DNA of 9,067 nucleotides from DASPKW01 sp038244055 (GCA_038244055.1 JBBRTW010000288.1:1-9067), one strand, 5' to 3'; shown: positions 1-6,129, numbered from the stretch's first letter. The notes: generated by a model not told the origin, from the sequence alone. Made by a program: numbers and translations.

Positions 1-881
1 CTCGCCCGCAGGATCGAGTTGACATCGTGCGCCGTGAAGGCCGGATTGATCTGCTTGATCAGCGCCGCCGCGCCTGCCACGATCGGCGCTGAAAAACTCG
101 TCCCGCTCCCCGCCGCGTAAATCGGCTGGTCCGTCGTCGATAGATACGCCAACGGCACATTTTCCCCCGGCGCCAGGATATCCATGATCGGCCCGCGCTC
201 GGTGAGCTTGGAAATCACATCCGCCGAGTTGATCGAGCCGGCCGAGAAGACATTCGGATCCGCCCCGGGATACTCGATTCCATAAGGGGTCTGCGCCCCG
301 TCGTTGCCCGATGAGGCGATGATGTAAACTCCATCGGCCTCGAGCTGGGCCATCTCATCGGCGTACACCGCCCGCTGCGCTTCGGTCGTGTAATGCCCGC
401 CGCCGAACGAGCAGTTGACTACGCTGATGTGAAAAGCAACGCGATTGTCGATGATCCATTGAAACGCCGCCTCGTACCGCGAATCCGGCACCGGATTGAC
501 CCCATCATCCACCCGCAGCGCCACGATCTTCGACCCCGTGGCCACGCCCTGGTACTTCGCGCCGTTGAACGTGTACAGGTTCCCCACCGCCAGTGATGCC
601 AGGCCCGTACCGTGCCCATCGGTATCCAGCGGATCGTTGTCATTGGCGATAAAATCGTGCCCTCCCAGGTATTTGCCCGCGAGGTCAGGATGGTTGTAAT
701 CAATTCCCGTATCGATGATAGCGATATTTTGCCCCGAACCCGTATATTGCGGGTAAGTCGCCACCGCAGCATCTTGATCGATCAATTGCGGAAAGGCCCC
801 CCATGGCGAGGCCAGGAGATAACGCGCTTCCAAGGATTCGCAGGCAATGGCCGGGCTTTTTCTATGCTTTGAATGATCCAT
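1..881 (-). CDS. Subtilisin-family (S8) serine protease with LEPR-XLL-like N-terminus, partial
   Basis: Reading from an ATG at 881 gives 293 codons with no stop up to the window edge, so the C-terminus is missing. All S8 landmarks are present: catalytic Asp57 in IAIIDTGID, His90 in DTDGHGTG, oxyanion Asn193 in ASSGND, and Ser262 in GSGTSFSAP. The enzyme should hydrolyse peptide bonds, probably outside the cytoplasm. The N-terminus has no hydrophobic signal peptide. It has a basic stretch followed by ESLEARYLLA (residues 15-24), which resembles the LEPR-XLL motif at the start of many large planctomycete surface proteins. Only 56 residues precede the catalytic Asp, so there is no room for a classical I9 propeptide. 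The frame has a stop just upstream (TGA at 917-915), and no alternative start lies between. A GGAGG lies about 13 bases before the ATG, rather far for a Shine-Dalgarno site. Missing C-terminal repeats or sorting domains are likely but unseen. Family assignment is very secure. Confidence 0.95.
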   Translation of the reverse strand, partial: MDHSKHRKSPAIACESLEARYLLASPWGAFPQLIDQDAAVATYPQYTGSGQNIAIIDTGIDYNHPDLAGKYLGGHDFIANDNDPLDTDGHGTGLASLAVGNLYTFNGAKYQGVATGSKIVALRVDDGVNPVPDSRYEAAFQWIIDNRVAFHISVVNCSFGGGHYTTEAQRAVYADEMAQLEADGVYIIASSGNDGAQTPYGIEYPGADPNVFSAGSINSADVISKLTERGPIMDILAPGENVPLAYLSTTDQPIYAAGSGTSFSAPIVAGAAALIKQINPAFTAHDVNSILRA

Positions 882-1060
882 CGTGTCGTGCTGGCCTCCA
901 GCGGATGTGGTTTTTCACGATCCGCCCTGATAAACGTGCAGACTATAACCCTCTACGCTATCCACACAAATACGCCGCCGCCGCCCGCTCCATTCCAGAC
1001 AAATTCCACCGAACCTATATGGCGGCCCGCCACACTCTCCGGGACAACCTCGCCCCGACA

Positions 1061-1089
1061 TTGACAATCCCCCCCACTCCATCGAAAAC
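1061..1089 (+). promoter_or_regulatory. Possible promoter of the epimerase gene, leaderless geometry
   Basis: A perfect TTGACA lies at 1061-1066, and 17 bases later comes GAAAAC (1084-1089), which matches TATAAT at only 3 of 6 positions. Transcription from this pair would begin at about 1096, the A of the epimerase ATG, giving a leaderless mRNA. That would fit the absence of any Shine-Dalgarno sequence there. The rest of the 882-1095 gap shows nothing convincing. The only other hint is TATAGT on the minus strand (948-943), without a good -35, which might serve the protease. Confidence 0.3.
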
Positions 1090-1095
1090 CAGTCC

Positions 1096-2043
1096 ATGCA
1101 CTACCTGATCACCGGCGGGGCCGGGTTTATCGGCTCACACCTGGCCGAACTCTTAATCGCCGGGGGACACCGCGTCACCATCGTGGATGATCTCTCCACC
1201 GGCCGTAAGGAAAACCTCGCCGCCCTCGCGGGCCGGCCCGGATTCGCTTTCGTCCGCGATTCCATCGAGAACGAGCCGACCGTCAACCTTCTCATGTCCC
1301 AGTGCGACGCGGTCTTTCACCTTGCCTCGGCCGTCGGCGTCCAGCTCATCGTCGACCAGCCTGTCCGCACCATCCAAACCACTATCCATGGCACCGAGGT
1401 CGTCCTTGAGGCCGCCCATCGTTTCGGCCGGCCTGTTCTCATCACCAGCAGCTCCGAGGTCTACGGCAAGGGTGCCCGCGTTCCCTTTTCCGAAGATGAT
1501 GATGTCGTCATGGGCCCCACCCGCCACAGCCGCTGGTGCTATGCCTACTCGAAGGCCATCGATGAATTCCTCGGCCTGGCCTACCACAAGCAATACGCCC
1601 TCCCCGTCGTGATCGTCCGGCTTTTTAATACCGTCGGTCCGCGCCAGGTCGGCCAGTATGGCATGGTCCTTCCCCGCTTTGTCGCCGCCGCCCAGGCCAA
1701 CCAGCCCCTCACCGTTTACGGCGATGGTCAGCAAACCCGCTGCTTCTGCCATGTCGCCGATGTCGTTAGCGCCTTGGCCAAACTCATGGAAACCCCCCAG
1801 GCGGTAGGGGGGGTCTTCAACCTCGGCAGCGATGAGGAGGTCTCGATCAACGACCTCGCACGTCGTGTAATCGACCTCACCGGCTCCAGCAGCCGGGTCG
1901 AGCATCTGACCTATCAACAGGCCTATGGCCAGCCCTTCGACGACATGCTGCGACGCGTTCCCGACCTCAGCAGAATCAGGCAAATCATCGGATTCAAGCC
2001 CCGCCAGGACCTGAAAACAATTATACGCGATGTGAGCCGGTAG
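1096..2043 (+). CDS. NAD-dependent nucleotide-sugar epimerase/dehydratase (extended SDR)
   Basis: This 315-residue extended short-chain dehydrogenase/reductase should act on an NDP-sugar in the cytoplasm, supplying precursors for envelope polysaccharide. The N-terminal NAD-binding motif TGGAGFIGS is at residues 6-14 (glycines 7, 10 and 13), with an acidic VDD at the end of strand 2 (30-32). The catalytic residues are visible as SSSEVYG (118-124) and the YxxxK pair Tyr149/Lys153 in CYAYSK. The segment LFNTVGPR (176-183) followed by GMVLPRF, and YGDGQQTR (208-215), belong to the sugar-binding half of UDP-glucuronate decarboxylase, UDP-glucose epimerase and dTDP-glucose dehydratase relatives. 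Length is normal and the protein looks intact. The ATG is the only start codon close to the Rossmann strand, but it has no Shine-Dalgarno sequence. The WecA-type transferase follows 217 bases later on the same strand, supporting a role in glycan synthesis. The exact sugar cannot be decided from sequence alone. Confidence 0.93.
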   Translation: MHYLITGGAGFIGSHLAELLIAGGHRVTIVDDLSTGRKENLAALAGRPGFAFVRDSIENEPTVNLLMSQCDAVFHLASAVGVQLIVDQPVRTIQTTIHGTEVVLEAAHRFGRPVLITSSSEVYGKGARVPFSEDDDVVMGPTRHSRWCYAYSKAIDEFLGLAYHKQYALPVVIVRLFNTVGPRQVGQYGMVLPRFVAAAQANQPLTVYGDGQQTRCFCHVADVVSALAKLMETPQAVGGVFNLGSDEEVSINDLARRVIDLTGSSSRVEHLTYQQAYGQPFDDMLRRVPDLSRIRQIIGFKPRQDLKTIIRDVSR

Positions 2044-2104
2044 CGTCTTCGTCGGTGCGTATTCGCCTTCAACTTCTCAAGAGGAGTGCCAATTTATCCG
2101 AGCA

Positions 2105-2257
2105 ATGAATAGGGCTATGTCTGTGCGCTCTGTGATGGTTGTCGCGGTTGTGATGAGCCTGCGGTCGGTTGCCGGTTCCGCCGGACGGGATAAGATAACA
2201 ACGATGCTTCGGGCCCGGCGCGCCCGTTCGCAGGCTGGTATTGGGCGAGAGGTTTGA
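2105..2257 (+). other. Doubtful 50-codon ORF upstream of the transferase gene
   Basis: An ATG at 2105 opens 50 codons ending in TGA at 2255-2257, three bases before the start of the next gene, a spacing that could allow translational coupling. The peptide begins with a weakly hydrophobic stretch (VMVVAVVMSL) and then becomes rich in Arg and Ala. The nearest purine-rich site, GAGGAG at 2081-2086, is too far upstream to be a good ribosome binding site. I recognise no family, and a chance reading frame is more likely than a gene. Confidence 0.15.
2169..2196 (+). promoter_or_regulatory. Possible promoter before the transferase gene
   Basis: TTGCCG (2169-2174) and TAAGAT (2191-2196) are spaced 16 bases apart, and each matches its sigma-70 consensus at 4 of 6 positions. 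Transcription would start near 2203, giving a leader of about 58 bases before the ATG at 2261. If the site is not used, the transferase must be read through from the epimerase. No clear terminator was found in the gap. A small stem (2072-2078 with 2081-2087) has a two-base loop and no T-run. Confidence 0.22.
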
Positions 2258-2260
2258 CGG

Positions 2261-3625
2261 ATGATTCAATTCCACCTGGCCAACGTTCCCGTCACACCCT
2301 GGGGTGGCCTTCTGCTCACCGTCGATGACCTCTTCGAGCAGTACATCTACGTCTTTTATGCCGCCTTTCTCGTCAGTTTCATTTTCACCCCGATGATGCG
2401 CCTCGTGGCCAGCTACTACGGTATTGTCGATCAGCCCGACCGCCTCCGCAAAATGCACAGCGTCCCCGTCGCCTACCTCGGCGGCATCGCCGTCTTCCTG
2501 GGCTGGCTCAGCGGCCTGGCCATCAGCCAGTTTCGCAAAATGCCCGTCCAGGAACCGGGCCTTTTGCCCCATGTCACGATCAGCTTCGCCATTGTCGCCG
2601 GAGCGAGTGTGATTATCGTTTTGGGTCTATGGGATGATGTTTTTACGCTCAAGCCCTGGATGAAAATCCTCGGCCAGATTCTGGCCGCCCTCTTCCTATT
2701 GAGCGAGGGCCTCGGAACCCGTTGCACCGAATTGCTTTTCAAGACCCTCAACAGTTGGATGATCGCCCAGCACGCAAACCACGGCTGGTTCTCCCATTTC
2801 CCCGACTTCCAGTTTCCCCTCTGGCTCACCTATGCGACCAGTTCGATGGTCGTCGTCCTCGTCGTCGTCGGGTGCTGCAACGCCACCAATCTCATGGATG
2901 GCCTCGATGGCCTCTGCAGCGGCGTCACCGCGATCATCGTCGGGGGCTTCCTCTTTCTCGCCACCCACCTGGCCACCACCAGCGGCGGCGATCCGAACCT
3001 CGATGCCATGCGCGTCGTCATTGCCATCGCGCTGCTCGGCGCTATCCTCGGCTTCATTCCCTACAACTTTAATCCCGCATCCATCTTCATGGGGGATACC
3101 GGGTCCATGTTTCTCGGTTTCTGCTGCGCCGTGATGATCATCCTCATGGCCCAGGGCCAGCACTGGCGCTGGTTCCTCGCCTCGATGGTCATGTTCGCTC
3201 TACCCGTCCTCGACACCGCCCTTGCCTTCACGCGCCGCTGGGTCAATGGCCGGCCTCTTTTCTCGGCCGACAAGCAGCACTTCCACCACCAGCTCGTCGC
3301 CCGCGGATTCTCCGTCAAAAAGACCGTCCTCATCAGCTACGGCCTGGCCATTTTCTTCGCCGTCGCCGGCGGCCTGATCGCCATCATCCGCACCCGCTAC
3401 GCCATCGCCGCCTATCTGCTGGTCTTCGGCTACATCATCGTCGCCGCGTACAAGATGGGCATGGTCCACGAACGCCCGCGGGTCGTCCGCCGCAATGATC
3501 TCACCGACAACGCCGCCGCCCCCAGCGAATCCTCCATCGATTCCCCCATCGAATCCGCCGGGGTCATCGAAATCCGCGATGCTCAGTCCTCAAGGGCGAA
3601 AGAAGGCAGCGACGTCGCGGCGTAA
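2261..3625 (+). CDS. MraY/WecA/TagO-family polyprenyl-phosphate sugar-1-phosphate transferase
   Basis: This 454-residue polytopic membrane protein should transfer a sugar-1-phosphate (HexNAc-1-P in WecA/TagO relatives) from a UDP-sugar to undecaprenyl phosphate, the first committed step of a lipid-linked glycan. Family motifs occur in order: DQPDRLRKMHSVPVAYLGG (57-75), the metal-binding pair Asp125-Asp126 in LGLWDD, NATNLMDGLDGL (207-218), FMGDTGS (276-282) with Asp279, and the cytosolic ADKQHFHHQL (336-345), the counterpart of the HIHH loop. About ten hydrophobic helices are spread through the chain. The last ends near residue 400, followed by a hydrophilic tail of about 50 residues rich in Ser, Asp and Glu. 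GAGAGG at 2247-2252, eight bases before the ATG, supports this start. The HFHH loop and overall length point to WecA/TagO rather than true MraY. The gene probably works with the epimerase upstream. Substrate specificity is not decided by these motifs. Confidence 0.95.
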   Translation: MIQFHLANVPVTPWGGLLLTVDDLFEQYIYVFYAAFLVSFIFTPMMRLVASYYGIVDQPDRLRKMHSVPVAYLGGIAVFLGWLSGLAISQFRKMPVQEPGLLPHVTISFAIVAGASVIIVLGLWDDVFTLKPWMKILGQILAALFLLSEGLGTRCTELLFKTLNSWMIAQHANHGWFSHFPDFQFPLWLTYATSSMVVVLVVVGCCNATNLMDGLDGLCSGVTAIIVGGFLFLATHLATTSGGDPNLDAMRVVIAIALLGAILGFIPYNFNPASIFMGDTGSMFLGFCCAVMIILMAQGQHWRWFLASMVMFALPVLDTALAFTRRWVNGRPLFSADKQHFHHQLVARGFSVKKTVLISYGLAIFFAVAGGLIAIIRTRYAIAAYLLVFGYIIVAAYKMGMVHERPRVVRRNDLTDNAAAPSESSIDSPIESAGVIEIRDAQSSRAKEGSDVAA

Positions 3626-3640
3626 GAATAGTTCGCAACC

Positions 3641-4288
3641 TTACGGATTTACGACGACTTCACCCGCCGGACCCCGAAACAGAATATCGAGGTGATTCAA
3701 AACGTCCCTTCCAAGGATGCGTTCATTGCCGACGAAGTCCGCCTGGAGTCGACAAGGATAAACCTGCCCGTCAAGTTTTGCCCATATTTGAAAAGCCAGC
3801 GTCGCTGCTGCGCTGCCTGCAACGCCGCCGATTAAACCTTGCACACCCATTGCTGGCACGAGTTGCAGCAGTTTACAATCCGCCCATGGCAAGACGCTGG
3901 CATCCGCGCCGGTATCGGGAATGACTCGATCGAAAACGAGCCCCACCAACCCGGTGATTTGTCGGAATTCCACGCTCATGAGCGGCAAAGCTTCGCCGGG
4001 ATAGCTTTTGTCGTAGGTTGAAGTCATACGACGGATACGGCACGGCTCTTCCTCCCTGCCAACGCAAATGAAGAACGGGTGCTTTCCAGACGCCTCGGCC
4101 TCATGAAATACCTTCACCGGACTATTGCCCGATGCAATCACCTTATCATCCGCAAAGCCAATCCACTGTCCCTCATACTGTTCAAGAAGTTGGTCGCGGG
4201 CAACCCAGTACGCCGCCTCGTTTTTCCGCCGATCGGAGTGGATCTGCGCGGCGATTTCAGGGGGAAGTTGATCGGCGATGCTTTTCAT
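3641..4288 (-). CDS. Retropepsin-like aspartic protease with N-terminal DUF5678-like segment
   Basis: The 215-residue protein has two visible parts. Residues about 26-80 (YWVARDQLLEQYEGQWIGF, then DDKVIASG and HPFFICVG) resemble the short DUF5678 domain. Residues about 100-215 resemble a single-chain retropepsin-like domain. Its active-site strand is VIPDTGADASVLP, with DTGA at 125-128, and near the C-terminus comes ILGRDVLNHLDILF (191-204), the hydrophobic-Gly-Arg/Asp segment typical of such domains. Retropepsins work as dimers, each subunit giving one Asp, so the product may be a homodimeric cytosolic endopeptidase. No signal peptide or membrane helix is present. The ATG at 4288 is preferred over the TTG one codon earlier because GAGG (4298-4295) sits six bases before it. 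The gene ends 15 bases from the convergent transferase gene and is divergent from the lipoprotein gene. GC content is somewhat lower than in the transferase gene. Substrate unknown. Confidence 0.85.
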   Translation of the reverse strand: MKSIADQLPPEIAAQIHSDRRKNEAAYWVARDQLLEQYEGQWIGFADDKVIASGNSPVKVFHEAEASGKHPFFICVGREEEPCRIRRMTSTYDKSYPGEALPLMSVEFRQITGLVGLVFDRVIPDTGADASVLPWADCKLLQLVPAMGVQGLIGGVAGSAAATLAFQIWAKLDGQVYPCRLQADFVGNERILGRDVLNHLDILFRGPAGEVVVNP

Positions 4289-4294
4289 CAATCA

Positions 4295-4298
4295 CCTC
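4295..4298 (-). promoter_or_regulatory. Shine-Dalgarno site deciding the retropepsin gene start
   Basis: GAGG (in AGAGGTGAT on the minus strand) lies six bases before the ATG at 4288-4286 and only three before the in-frame TTG at 4291-4289, which favours the ATG. Confidence 0.6.
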
Positions 4299-4434
4299 TG
4301 GCGTATTGGTGGACTGGATTGATCTTAGAGCTCTCCAGACGGCCAGTCGAGCGCTGCGTGCAGAAGAGGGACTTGATCGGAGATGCCGACGGCTTGGCGG
4401 GGAACATTCCTCGCGCCACGGCGTCGAACACCTG

Positions 4435-4908
4435 ATGCGCCAGACCGCCCCGTTTTTCATTGTCGCCCTGTTGGTCGGCTGCACCTCCAAAGCCGAACAC
4501 CCCGCCACTCGTCCCGCAACGCAACCAGTTCTTCACTCTATTGACCTGCATTTCGGTCTCTACCTCCAGCGTTTCGACGATCGCACGACCATCACCGCCG
4601 ATGGCCTCCTGCGCAGCCTTCGAACTCAAAACAAAAGCTACGGCCCAAAAGACTTAGACCCTAAGTATGAGCGCATCGAGATCCGCGAAGGACGCCTGAC
4701 CCCACAGCAGATGTCGGAATTGGCCGCCCTCTTCGCCAACTGGGATTCGCTTTCCAGCGAGCGTTATGGCGGCGTTCCGGATGGCGGCGACATCGAAATC
4801 CGGTATGGCGACAAGATCGTTCGCGGGGGCAGCGCAGTCCCCGCTGCGGTTCGTGCCGTGCAAACGCGAATCAGCGACCTTGGACGGGCAATGCCGGTTG
4901 TCAAATAG
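4435..4908 (+). CDS. Small putative lipoprotein of unknown function
   Basis: The protein is 157 residues from the ATG at 4435. It opens with a short basic start, a hydrophobic stretch (PFFIVALLVGC) and a lipobox LVGC with the modifiable Cys16, so it should be lipidated and held at a membrane facing the periplasm or outside. A Thr/Pro/Ala-rich linker follows (residues 24-31). Then comes a compact domain with alternating beta strands (IDLHFGLYLQRF, IEIREGRL, DIEIRYGDKIV) around a helix (PQQMSELAALFANW). This arrangement recalls small lipoproteins with a Ls-x-EEL-type helix, but I cannot name a family. The frame is open upstream to 4132, where it overlaps the opposite-strand protease gene. The signal sequence shows that the true start is 4435, although no good Shine-Dalgarno precedes it. 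It is divergent from the retropepsin gene with 146 bases between, and ends 33 bases from the convergent phosphoesterase gene. Confidence 0.75.
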   Translation: MRQTAPFFIVALLVGCTSKAEHPATRPATQPVLHSIDLHFGLYLQRFDDRTTITADGLLRSLRTQNKSYGPKDLDPKYERIEIREGRLTPQQMSELAALFANWDSLSSERYGGVPDGGDIEIRYGDKIVRGGSAVPAAVRAVQTRISDLGRAMPVVK

Positions 4909-4941
4909 CGCCCTTCAATTACCTTGCCTTCCCCTGCCTCC

Positions 4942-5787
4942 TCAAGCTTTTCGCGCCGCGTTTTCCAATTCCCCCTCATTCACCTGCACATACTCCCGCG
5001 AAACCTTCCCCTCCTTGGCCGTACACAGAAAATACCCCTTGCGCGGATCCAGATCGTGATTCTTCCGGTGAAACGAGCAGCAGGTGTTCGTCGTCACCGT
5101 CGCCTCGCCCCATTTCCGCTCGGTCGATGAATGGAAATGCCCGTTGAACACCGCCTGCAGGTTGTACTGCTTGAATTCGTTGAGCAACTCCGCCGCATTG
5201 TCAGGCCGGCTCGGCACCAGCCACCCCATCGGAAAATGCGTGAAGAGCACCGTCGGCCGCTTCTTATCCATGTCCTTGAGCTGCCCCGTCAGCCAGGTGA
5301 ACGTCTCCTTCGCAATCACGGTCTTGCTCCCCGCCCGCCCCAGTGTGGTATCAAGCCCCACGAACTGCAACCCCTTGTGATCGAACCGGTAATTCAACGA
5401 TTTCGGAAAATGCGCTTCGAATGGCTTGCGGGTGTTGTCCGGCAGATAGTCGTGATTGCCCACCACCACGTGATACGGCAGTTTCAGCCCCTTCAAAACC
5501 TCATGCACCGCCGCGTTCTGCTCGGCCGTGCCATCCTCGGTCATATCCCCCACGATCAGGCATAGATCCGCCTTGTGTCCGTTGATCTTCTCCACCACCT
5601 TGTCCAGCCAGGTTGCGCAGCGCTTGTCGAAAAAATGGATGTCATTCACCACCACAAACGTGAAGGTCTCCGAATCCTTCGCATACTCCGCCGCCTTCGC
5701 CCACCGCGCCAGCAGCGCGGCCGACATCGCCCCCGCCCCCATCCCGAGCAAATTCCGGCGACTGTATCCAGAACGTCGTTGTATCAT
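4942..5787 (-). CDS. Tat-exported calcineurin-like metallophosphoesterase
   Basis: From the ATG at 5787 the protein is 281 residues. It starts with a twin-arginine signal (SRRNLLG, residues 9-15), an Ala/Gly-rich hydrophobic core and a probable AKA cleavage site near residues 30-32, so the folded, metal-loaded enzyme should be exported. All calcineurin-like motifs are present: NDIH (Asp49, His51), GDMTEDG (Asp81), GNHD (Asn111, His112), THFP (His184) and GHFHS (His217, His219). These build a two-metal site that hydrolyses phosphomono- or diesters. An in-frame ATG at 5847 would add 20 residues read through the hairpin repeat. It is rejected because GGAG (5796-5793) is correctly placed for 5787 and the Tat signal starts there. 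The closing segment (CCSFHRKNHD, DPRKGYFLC) caps the domain, and length is normal. The gene is convergent with the lipoprotein gene and divergent from leuC. The natural substrate cannot be read from the sequence. Confidence 0.92.
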   Translation of the reverse strand: MIQRRSGYSRRNLLGMGAGAMSAALLARWAKAAEYAKDSETFTFVVVNDIHFFDKRCATWLDKVVEKINGHKADLCLIVGDMTEDGTAEQNAAVHEVLKGLKLPYHVVVGNHDYLPDNTRKPFEAHFPKSLNYRFDHKGLQFVGLDTTLGRAGSKTVIAKETFTWLTGQLKDMDKKRPTVLFTHFPMGWLVPSRPDNAAELLNEFKQYNLQAVFNGHFHSSTERKWGEATVTTNTCCSFHRKNHDLDPRKGYFLCTAKEGKVSREYVQVNEGELENAARKA

Positions 5788-5792
5788 CGCAA

Positions 5793-5796
5793 CTCC
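5793..5796 (-). promoter_or_regulatory. Shine-Dalgarno site of the phosphoesterase gene
   Basis: GGAG on the minus strand lies five bases before the ATG at 5787 and only four bases after the hairpin at 5801-5822. It supports the shorter start, and a folded hairpin would sit at the edge of the ribosome landing site. Confidence 0.6.
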
Positions 5797-5800
5797 GGTG

Positions 5801-5822
5801 GGGCAGACATTCTTGTCTGCCC
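5801..5822. repeat. Perfect 9-bp palindromic hairpin, possible dispersed REP-like element
   Basis: The arms GGGCAGACA (5801-5809) and TGTCTGCCC (5814-5822) are perfectly complementary around the four-base loop TTCT. There is no T-run after the stem on either strand (the minus strand has its T-run before it), so it is not a standard terminator. It lies in the 5' leader of the phosphoesterase gene. Translations of this segment (for example GQTFLSA, DKNVCPT, RQECLPH) are strings I recall at the ends of many spurious ORFs in planctomycete-type genomes, suggesting a multicopy intergenic element. That is memory rather than a search, and only one copy occurs in this window. Confidence 0.65.
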
Positions 5823-5889
5823 TGAAAAAACCTTCCAAACGCAACAAGCCTTCCCCGAGATTCCCACCACCTCATCCAACCACCATACG

Positions 5890-5917
5890 AGTATATCGGC
5901 CGCCCCACCCCCCACAA
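5890..5917 (-). promoter_or_regulatory. Possible promoter of the phosphoesterase gene
   Basis: On the minus strand, TTGTGG (5917-5912) and TATACT (5895-5890) are 16 bases apart. The -10 matches the consensus at 5 of 6 positions, the -35 at 3 of 6. Transcription would begin near 5883 and give a leader of roughly 95 bases that contains the hairpin at 5801-5822. The 282 bases from 5848 to 6129 hold no gene. Apart from this site, the leuC promoter candidate and a strongly C-rich plus strand, nothing else stands out. Confidence 0.3.
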
Positions 5918-6062
5918 TCGGAAAACGAGCCCGCGCGCCGAGTTATTCCGAGCCTTTCACGTCCCCCCCTCACTTGGGCCACCCCTAACCCCCATCGCGC
6001 CAGCCGACCGCCGCCGCCGGGTTATTCGCAATCGCCGCTCATTCTGACCGCAAATCGCCCAC

Positions 6063-6090
6063 TTCCCTCCCCGCTCCACACGGCTATACT
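6063..6090 (+). promoter_or_regulatory. leuC: Possible leuC promoter
   Basis: TATACT at 6085-6090 matches the -10 consensus at 5 of 6 positions. The best -35 is TTCCCT (6063-6068), 16 bases upstream and only 3 of 6, so the site might need an activator. The predicted start near 6097 gives a leader of about 33 bases. That is too short for a leucine attenuator or riboswitch, and I see no leader peptide. Confidence 0.35.
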
Positions 6091-6115
6091 TATGAATCTT
6101 TCCCTAAAAACACCG

Positions 6116-6122
6116 TAAGGAG
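6116..6122 (+). promoter_or_regulatory. leuC: Strong Shine-Dalgarno site of leuC
   Basis: TAAGGAG, seven bases before the ATG at 6130, is the best ribosome binding site in the window and fixes the leuC start. Confidence 0.8.
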
Positions 6123-6129
6123 TACCCAG

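Noticed and set aside
941..950. TATAAC as a plus-strand -10 box
   Set aside because: No acceptable -35 lies 15-19 bases upstream, and the epimerase start is about 150 bases away.
1153..1983. 276-codon open frame on the minus strand opposite the epimerase
   Set aside because: It mirrors a strongly conserved SDR gene and its peptide is a low-complexity Gly/Asp/Ala-rich string without domains, as expected for a shadow frame in GC-rich DNA.
2850..2872. GTC/CTC triplet run as a microsatellite
   Set aside because: It encodes a Val/Leu-rich membrane helix (residues 197-203) of the transferase in frame, so it is ordinary codon bias.
2696..3163. 155-codon minus-strand frame opposite the transferase
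   Set aside because: It lies entirely within the WecA/TagO-type gene and its Glu/Asp/Gly/His-rich composition is the complement of membrane-helix codons.
4132..4434. Upstream extension of the lipoprotein frame by 101 codons
   Set aside because: It overlaps the opposite-strand protease gene, and the lipoprotein signal sequence begins at the ATG at 4435, so the extension is not translated as part of the mature gene.
5801..5822. Hairpin as a rho-independent terminator
   Set aside because: Neither strand has a T-run after the stem, and it lies upstream of, not after, the phosphoesterase gene.
5788..5847. Longer start for the phosphoesterase at 5847
   Set aside because: The extra 20 residues are read through the hairpin repeat, while a good Shine-Dalgarno site and the twin-arginine signal both point to 5787.
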